Shown: positions 56,212 through 64,000 of the stretch, piece after piece | Layout of the letters: every line of letters begins with the position of its first letter | How positions within the stretch are numbered: the first letter of the stretch is position 1 | DNA from: Adenanthera pavonina | Lineage: Eukaryota > Streptophyta > Magnoliopsida > Fabales > Fabaceae | DNA length: 64,000 nucleotides | Reading direction: 5' to 3' | NCBI GenBank assembly: GCA_026686845.1 | Contig: JAIVEN010000026.1 | Location: 20,806,001-20,870,000, forward strand | Made by a program: the position numbers and the translations under genes | The notes under the pieces: generated by a model | Told to the model about the DNA's origin: nothing | What the model saw: only the letters and a program-made list of their open reading frames with translations | Databases searched by the model: none

Positions 56212-58140
56212 TGTAATATCCTGAAATTTTTTCTGGATGTTCAAGGCTTAATATTTTAAAATCTATAAGAAATTTATGAGAATTGATATGCATTATTTTA
56301 CATAAAATAGGGTAAAGTGGTTAATTATCTCGATTAAAAGGAGAAAGAAGAAAATGATCATTTTGTCTTTCGAAAAAGAAAAAAAAAAGAAAAAGGAAAA
56401 AAAAAAACCAAATGCCGTGGATGTGTGTGTTGAGAGTGAAGGATTTATAAATTTTAAGAAAAATTACACCTAATAATTGAAAAGTTTTAAAATTTATAAA
56501 TTTACCTTAGGTCAAGGAAAATTTTGTAAATATGAAAAATTATAATCAAAATGAAGCTCTCAATGAGTTAGGCCCAGTGAAATATAGTATGAAATTTATT
56601 AAGATTAAAATAATTTATATTGGGTACTAAGGTTTTATAATCGATATTTACCCGATAAAAGTTATTTTAGACTGTAGAAAAAGGCAGTACTTATTCAAGG
56701 ACAGTGATTAAACCTTGCTAAAATATATTTTAGATCAAGATAATGACTTTGGATCAAAAGTAATCTTTGGATAATCTTATACCAATTTAATGACAATTTC
56801 AGCAAAAATATTTAATTGGTACGGGTAAATTTAATCGGTAAAGGGTATTTTGATCCATAAAATTTATTGAAGCAATTTTTGGCCAAAAAAATAAGGGTAG
56901 ACATGTTTGGACAGCAGAATGGGATACAAATGGAATTAGTTGAAAAGCTTTATTTACAAAAAATAACTAAAGTTAGAAAATTAAAGAACCTAGGGTTAAT
57001 TTTATTACTTATTCCCTTTAATCACTTGAGTTAGCCATTTAACTTATCTTCTTCAGCCTCATTCACGATAGAACTAGTGGAGAAAGAGGGAAGGAAGTTG
57101 TGAAAAACCTAGGGAGAATTGACAAATCAAAAGGCAAAGTTTTGGCTTCAAATTTCCAAGGAAACTTCTTACAACTATCCTCGTGTGAACCTAAGTAGTT
57201 TTAGGAGCTTTCATGGCTTATTCTTTCTTCTTTGTCCACTGTTATGGATGTCTAGAGAGAGAAAGTAAGACTATGAAGAAACAAATCCATGAAAAGTGAA
57301 GTATAGGTCACAAGATGTAAGGATATGCCATTAGATTGCAAATTAATAGGGTAGTTATTTTTCTACATTTTTGTGAAATTTTCTGCCTATTTAAGGTTTG
57401 AAAAGGAAAGTGAATTTCATGATTTTGACCCCAAAAATAGATTCCTTGGGTCCAAAATAGGTTAGAATAAGTATGCTGTACAAGAAATGTTGTAAGGATA
57501 ACAAAGTGAAAAAGTTTAGTTCAAGTGAACACTTTGTAAAGGAAATTGTATAATCAATGGTTAATAATATTATTTTATGATGCTATAGGATCCAAAAGAT
57601 TGTTAGAAGATGAAGGAAAGGGTTTACAAAGTTTGGAGACCATTGGAAAGCAAAAATGTAGTTAACTCACCTATGTATACTTATGTATTGTCATTGATGT
57701 TGCTTGGTTTGAATGACATGTTTAATGGTTGAAATGTTGTCTTGTGATAATTTGACATTGTTGGTTAGATTGTTTGAAGGGTAATGTGACCTTGGATGTG
57801 TCCAAATACAAGGGGAAGTCCTACCCAAATTTTTATAAAATATTTGTGCTAAAATGATTTGATTGAATGTTTGATGTATTTTTTTATGAATACTTGCAAT
57901 ATATGTGACAATATGTGAGCATGATGGTGGTTGCTACTGAGATTCTTTGAATCTCATTCCTTTACAATTCTTTAACAAATTTTAGGTTTAAGTTATGGCA
58001 AGATTACCTAAGAAAGGAAAGGCAAGGAGAAGCAAGTTAATGTTCAAGATAATGATACTTAGGTTGATACTATTACATGAGATGTTATGTAAAATCTTAT
58101 GGGACATGATCATGCTGTGTTTTTTGTTAGGTTGGCTGGA
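56212..58140 (+). mobile_element. Long LTR, plus orientation, 5' part (relative of 11032-14144)
   Basis: Starts TGTAATATCC. Shared blocks with 11032-14144 include AAGCTCTCAATGAGTTA (56550), TATGAAGAAACAAATCC (57272) and GAGATTCTTTGAATCTC (57940). It breaks off at 58140, where another LTR of the same superfamily begins. A homopolymer-rich A/G stretch lies at 56370-56410. No coding block. Confidence 0.7.
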
Positions 58141-59888
58141 TGTAACATCCCAAGAAAACTAAAATATCTATAAATGTATAGGAATTTTGCAAAAATGATC
58201 AGACAGCGTTTTGCCTGAAATAGGGCAAAGAGGTCATTTTCTCGGTTGAACGGAAAAATGAGAAAATTATATTTTCCCCCTAAAGAAGTTCAAAAATGAC
58301 ATTCATGTCGTAAAATATGAAATTTACATGGAGTCAAAGTGCAAAAGCCATTGGAAAAAATTACACCTAATGACCCAAAAGTTTTAAAAATTATAATTTA
58401 ACCTCGGGTTAGGGGTAATTTTGTAAATATACAAAATTACTATCCTCAAAGAGAGAAGTCCAATGGTATATGGCACTGAGGGTTAATGTTCAAGGATATA
58501 GAAATAATTAGTACCGAGTGTCCAAAAGTAACAGTAAACCAATAAAGTAAACTATGGGCCCCACGGACAATTAAAAAGAAACTGGGACAGGATATGGGCC
58601 ATACACAGATATCATTTGGGACAGGATAATTAAAAAAATATAAAAATAAAATTGGAATAGTCCTGTAGCTCAAAAATGCTAATTTACTATACAAAGTGAT
58701 TTTATCGGTACAGTTAAAAATTACCCGGTTCAGGATATATCTAGGCTAGAAAAAATTGAACAATTTTGGGACACTCAAAGCTCTCTTCTGCGTGACATTT
58801 CAGCTCACTTTTTTGTCCAAGACTTCTCATGGAAGGCATGCCAAAAACTTGTAAAGGAAGTTGTTGACTTTTGGTTGAAAAAGTGATTAAAGTTAATTAT
58901 GCAATTAGTGAGCTAATTAAGCAATTAACCCCTCCTTTCTCTTCATTTCAGACGTGAGATCTGAAACAGAAAAGCAAAGCAAGAAAACACAAGAAAGAAA
59001 GAGAGAAAAGAGAGGAAGAAGAAGAAGGAACTCCAAGAAATCCAAAGCTCAAGTTGTTGGTAAGTGATTCCTTCTATCCTAGCTTGTGATTTCAAGTAGA
59101 TGGTGATAGTTGCATGGAGTATATTTCTTCCCCTTCTCAAGATGAATTTTGGCCAAACCTTAAATCATGAAAGGAAAGAGTTTTGGTTTGCCAAACTTAG
59201 GAGAAATCATCAACTAGTCAACAGAACATGATTTCATGGAGTAGTTTGTTGTATTGCAAACTAAATCATTTTTCCTTCTTTCTCCATGAATTTTGGTCAG
59301 ACTAGGTTCCATTTAGGGTTGGAATTTCATAAATTGGACCTCAAAAATGGGTTCTCCATGGTCCAAAACCTTAAGAACAAGTAATGATTTCAAGTTAAAG
59401 CTTAAGGATAGTTAATTGGAAAATCAAGGGTTATATGAGACTTTGTGAGTGAGCCCTATGAATCAGTCAGTGGCTTAAGTAGCTAATTGATGATGTATTT
59501 AGGTTTGAGGAAGCCCAAGGAAACTTATGGAAGTGGTAGAAAGAAGTGGAACCAAAGGAAAAGCCAAGAGGAATCACAAAGGTAGCAATTTACCTATTCT
59601 TGCCTCATATTGTCATGTGATTTTCAATGAATTTGATGACTTGCCTATTGTTTGATATGATCATTTGTGATGCTTTGAGAATGTTGGATGAGTTAATTAA
59701 GGGGTTTTGAGACCTCGGGATGTCCAAAATACAAAATGAAACTCTGCCAAAATTTTTGTAAAATATTATGGCATAAATGTTTAAAAGTATTCACTTGATG
59801 TTTTATGATGATTATATGCTTAATATGATAATATGATTGCATGAATGCTGATTACTATTGAGATTCTTTGAATCTCACCCCCCCTTTA
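58141..59888 (+). mobile_element. Second long LTR, plus orientation, 5' part
   Basis: Starts TGTAACATCCC. It is related to the preceding copy but from a different subgroup: it matches the inverted copy 43860-44140 best (GGGACAGGATA and GGGCCCCA blocks). GAGATTCTTTGAATCTC is near 59862. Interrupted at 59889 by an element C family LTR. No coding block. Confidence 0.7.
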
Positions 59889-61020
59889 TGTTAGCAAGGC
59901 TGACTTCCTAAGAGGGGGGTGAATTGGGAAGATTGAAATTTTTCAGCACAAAGTCAAATGGGTGAAGAAAGTAAAGTGTAATAAAGCAATGTATAAACAG
60001 AGTAAACTGAAAAGTAATAATAGAGAGAAGAACACTCAATGATTTATCCTGGTTCGGTCTATCCACTTGACCTATGTCCAGTCCCTAAGACACCTCTTGA
60101 GATTTTTCCACTATACAGCAAGAATTCAACGGGCTTCTTGCTAATGCCTCAGTACAACGAGTATGCTCTATTTTCTGGAGCTTTCTCAATCTCTCTAAGC
60201 ACTTTTACAATGTGCTTCCCAATCCCCTTGTGATTCCCCTCACAAGTAAATATGTCTTCCAGATGAAGAGTAGATTGTTTACAAAGAAATAACTCTCTTG
60301 AATAGAGTGGATATGAAGGTTAAAGTGCAGATATTGAAGTTAGAGGGTAAAAGTTCTTGAGAAGAAGATTTGGCAGAAATTCGGTATATACAAATTTGAT
60401 TTATTACCCATAACTTCAAATGATGTTATATTTATAGATTTAGGTCTCAAATATCCGTTAGAGACTTAATCTATCCGTTGGGGAAGTTATCCAATGGTTA
60501 CTTTGAAAAACTATCCGTTAACCAACAGCATTTAATGCTTCTGACATACTGAAATTCGAATTTTGGTTGGTCAACAGACGAATTTCGAAGGAACCGAAGT
60601 TTAAAGCTTCCAACGTAAAAATATGAAGTTCGTCTGTTCATGAAGTGAAATTCGAATTTTGAAACTTGTAAAATGTTTTCACGTTTTGACATACGAATTT
60701 TCAAGAAGAAAGTTTTTCTGTTAAGTATGAACAGTGTTTTCAATTTTCTACAGTGCCCTCGAAATTCGAATTTTGGAAGCCCAAAATTCGTCTGTTCCCA
60801 GTACGTTCAAGGAGGCACAGTAGTTTACTTTCTTCGAAATTCGAATGTTGAAAGAGTGAAGTTCGTCTGTCAGAGAGAATCTTTTCAGACTAACTTCAAC
60901 ATTCGAAGTTACAAAACTCTGTCATTCGTATGTCAACATTTCATTCCAACAGACTCACAACCTTAGCTTCTGAAATTCCAATTTTAATGTTCAAAGTTCG
61001 TCTGTCAGAAAGCAGTTTTG
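59889..61020 (-). mobile_element. Element C family LTR (C'), first part
   Basis: Plus-strand start TGTTAGCAAGGCTGACTTCC matches 44145 and 54369, so orientation is minus. A minus TATA box lies at about 60426-60438. It is more diverged than the two LTRs of element C. At 61020 a solo LTR interrupts it, and it resumes at 63611. Whether it belongs to a full element cannot be seen. Confidence 0.88.
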
Positions 61021-62241
61021 TGTAAGGTTTAGTATAATATAAGTTTTGATGATGACAAATATAGAGTAATAAGGAACAAATGTATTATATGTATCTGACA
61101 TATATAATGTTCCTTAAAGAAGTAAAATACATATTAGCATGTATTTAATTATGGTTATAATACATATATCATGCTATGTGTAAATATATCCACTATACTT
61201 TTACAATGAATAATATAAGTTGGATATATAAACTGGACTAACTACTTGGTTTGTAAGTATAATATATTAAATATAGGTTGGTCCAAGTAGGAAGAGTGAG
61301 CATTGGAACACAGAAATGGAAATCAATATCATGCCTCACTCAAGAAAGAAGAAAAGAAAGGATGCTCCAAAAATGAAAGATCAGAAGGGAGCATACCAAG
61401 AAGGAAATGACCAAGTGGAAGTGGAACTCAACATTTGAAGACCTAGTCACTAGGTATGTTTTATTTTCACTTAGGTCTTGAGGTGGAATTAATCTTTGAA
61501 AATCACTTAATCTTGTTACCATATGTTTTAAATGAGTTAGATTAAGTAAATTTGATGTTAATATATGTTAGATTTGAAAAACTCTGATGACAGATGAATT
61601 TTGGGAAGTTAAACTTCATATACTTTGTGAAAATATGAACTTTGCTGACTAAAATTTGAAGTTCCAGAGATATCACCTCTGACAGACGAATTTCAGGTGT
61701 TGAAATTCGAATTTCAAGTCAGGCATCTGGTTTTCAAGAATATGGAGTTTGACCTTTGCTTAGTATTTTTAATATATCTCTCAAAATACATATGGCTTTG
61801 ATGTAAAACTTATTTCATATGAAATTATACTTAATAAGATTTTCAAAGAAGGATATTTCACTCAAAATGAAAGTCATATGAAAAAGTTATGGTTATTTAA
61901 AGTTGAGTGGTGAGATATGAATTTTCAATTTTGACCTCTTATCACTATTTCGATCATATCTCACAAAAAACGTTTGTTTTTGAAGTAAAACTTATTTCAT
62001 TTGAAAGTAGACATTCAGAGCTTTCCAACCATAGGTCATTTCCTTAATTTGGAGTTAAATTGAGAGAGTTATAGCTTCTACAAAATTGTCTACAGTGCAA
62101 AATTCGAAGTTACGTAGGTTCCGTTGCGACAGACGAATTTTGGGCCTCCGAAATTCGAATTTCGAAGAGAACCTTCGTGCAGAATTGAGCTTGCCACTGA
62201 CAGACGAATCTTAACTTGCAAAATTTGAACTTCAGGTCCAA

Positions 62242-62457
62242 CAGACGAATTTCCACTTTGAAAATTCAAATTTCGCGATTGCAGAAACGTGAAAACACTT
62301 CTGAAACAACCAACAGATGAATTTCCACTTTGAAAATTTGAATTTCGCGATTGCAGAAACATGGAAATACTTCTGAAACAACCAACAAACAACTTTCCAC
62401 TTTCAAAATTTGAATTCCACAATTCCAGAAACAAGAAAACACTTCTGGAACAATGTT
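62242..62457 (+). repeat. Three 72-bp tandem repeats in solo LTR E
   Basis: Units start at 62242, 62314 and 62386, each with a cagacgaatttccacttt-type start, a TTTGAATTTCGCGATT-like block and a GAAAACACTTCTGAAACAA-like block. The third unit is most diverged. Short frames across it are artefacts of the repeat. Confidence 0.9.
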
Positions 62458-63040
62458 AAAGTTCATCTGAGATCAAGAATAATTTAAGTTTCAAAACTGC
62501 TCTCTGACAGACGAACTTTGAACATTAAAATTCAAATTTCAGAAGCTATGTTTTGAGTCTGTTGAAATGAAACATTGACATATGAATGACAAGTCTTGTA
62601 ACATTCGAATGTTGAAGCTAGTCTGAAAAGAGTCTCTCTGACAGACGAACCTCACCCTTTCAAAATTCGAATTTCAAAGAAAGTGATCTACTGTGCCTCT
62701 TTGAACGTTCAGTGGACAGACGAATTTTGGGCCTCCAAAATTTGAATTTCGAGGGCACTGTAGTAAATTGAAAATGAAAATTCGTATGTCACAATGTGGA
62801 AACGTTTTCTAAGTTTCAAAATTCGAATTTCACTTTATGAACAGACGAACTTCACTATTTCAACGTTGGAAGCTTTAACCTTCGGTTCCTTCGAAATTCG
62901 TCTGTTAACATCCAAAATTCGAATTTCAGTATGTCAGCAACATTAAATAAAGTTGGTAACGGCTAGTTTTGCAGAGTAAACCGTTGGGTAACATCTCTAA
63001 CGGCTAGATCTTGTATCTAACGTCTAATTACACTACAAAA

Positions 63041-63050
63041 CTATAAATAT
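63041..63050 (+). promoter_or_regulatory. TATA box of solo LTR E (plus)
   Basis: CTATAAATAT followed by AACATCATTTGAACTTATGG, nearly identical to the core of element C LTRs. Confidence 0.75.
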
Positions 63051-63610
63051 AACATCATTTGAACTTATGGGTAACAATCTTAAGAGAGTTTATGCGAAAA
63101 TGCTGCTACAACTTGTAAAATCCTTTTATCTCAGTATTGTTTGAAAAACCCACCTCAATAGAGTGAACTTTCAATGTATTATCTACTCCTCAAGAGAGTT
63201 TTCATTCTGTGAATATTTCTTTCTACATATTCTAGGTAGAATCTTAGTGTGGGAAAACACTAAGGGATTTACACATCTTGTAAGGGTGTGAGGAGAGTGG
63301 CTTCACAAGTGCCTACTTAAACTTGTGGGAATGTACTGAGGCTTCACAGGTGCCCGGATCAAACCTGTGAGATATAGTGGAGAATCTTAAGTGGTGGCTT
63401 GGGGACTGGATGTAGGCCAAGTGGTTGGGCTGAACCAGTATAAATCATTGTGTATTGTTCTTTATCTTCTCTACTCAGCTGCTGCACACAACCACCTCTG
63501 TTTATCCCTGTTTTGCTGCACTCTTAGTGAAATTTGGTTGTGATCCAAAAGAGCGAAAATCTTGCATCACCCAATTCACCTCCCCTCTTGGGTGACCAGT
63601 CTACCTAACA

Positions 63611-64000
63611 TTTTGAGACTTAAATTATTCTTGATCTCAGATGAACTTCAACTTTGTTTCAGACGAATTTCTTCCATTTTCATAAGTTGTGTTTTGTCTG
63701 AAATTCAAACTTTGAAGACTCAAAGTTCGTCTGTTTCAAAGAAGCTTCTTTCAGACTTGTACGAAAATTCGAATGTTGGAAAGCCAAAGTTCGTCTGTCA
63801 GATAGTATTTTTGAAACTCAATTTCTTCTTGATTTCAGATGAACTTCAACATTTTTCAGACGAATTTCTTTAGTTTTCACAAATTATATTTTGTCTGAAA
63901 TTTGAATTTTGAAGATGCGAAGTTCGTCTGTTTCAAAAAGGCTTCTTTCAGACTTAGATGAAAATTCAAATTTTGGAGAATCAAAATTTGTCTGTCAGAG
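63611..64000 (-). mobile_element. Element C family LTR (C'), second part, cut by window end
   Basis: Resumes TTTTGAGACTTAAATTATTC, aligning with 45138 onward of the element C LTR. From comparison with the 1.7-kb element C LTR, it should end a few hundred bases beyond the window. Confidence 0.85.

Larger units (their letters stand above)
61021..63610 (+). mobile_element. Solo LTR, family E, plus orientation (2590 bp)
   Basis: TGTAAGGTTTAG...CTACCTAACA with perfect duplications TTTTG (61016-61020 and 63611-63615). It is the same family as 30433-32187 (inverted). It has many ACAGACGAATTT and AAATTCGAATTT motifs (61680-62930), a 72-bp tandem repeat, a TATA box at 63041-63050, and the AATTCACCTCCCCTCTT end block. 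It inserted into C'. No internal region. Confidence 0.93.

Overview
This window is repetitive DNA from a plant nuclear genome, most likely a dicot. The genome is AT-rich, and the elements present (Sirevirus-type Ty1/copia elements with an extra ORF after pol, and a chromodomain-bearing Tekay/Del-type Ty3/gypsy element) are plant lineages primed by initiator-Met tRNA. I found no host gene, tRNA, rRNA or CRISPR array. Everything recognisable is an LTR retrotransposon, an isolated LTR or satellite DNA, as expected of pericentromeric heterochromatin. The species cannot be named from the sequence.

Layout. (1) 1-9934: 3' part of Sirevirus-like element A (+ strand; decayed gag, pol, ORF3; 3' LTR 8084-9934). 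(2) 9935-24285: fragments of a second Sirevirus-like element B (+), into which A has inserted; B is also split by a 3.1-kb isolated LTR (11032-14144) and by a complete 9.1-kb Tekay-type element (14608-23701, target duplication CATGT). (3) 24286-27400: another long isolated LTR related to 11032-14144. (4) 27401-40720: a degenerate satellite array with monomers of about 167 bp, higher-order duplications and an inserted solo LTR (30433-32187, duplication AAAAC). (5) 40721-64000: a stack of nested LTRs that includes complete Sirevirus-like element C (44145-56071, minus strand, duplication CTTTC) and a solo LTR (61021-63610, duplication TTTTG).

How the parts work together. In an active copy the LTR supplies promoter and polyadenylation signals, the PBS binds initiator-Met tRNA, gag forms the particle, pol gives protease, integrase, reverse transcriptase and RNase H, and the polypurine tract primes plus-strand DNA. 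ORF3 of A and C is the Sirevirus accessory ORF of unknown function. No copy here looks autonomous: all carry stops and several have lost catalytic residues, although elements C and Tekay still have LTR pairs only about 2% different by eye.

Most unusual signals. All three Sirevirus-like elements have a stop codon at the same integrase codon (just before QNxVVERKNR). All three also have the same gag/pol junction geometry: TGA, 11 nt, then CAGG, with pol in the -1 frame. Each Sirevirus family carries its own short palindromic motif in many copies, and in A and C the same motif also fills the spacer between pol and ORF3. A second polypurine tract, identical over 14 nt in C, lies inside the ORF3 reading frame.
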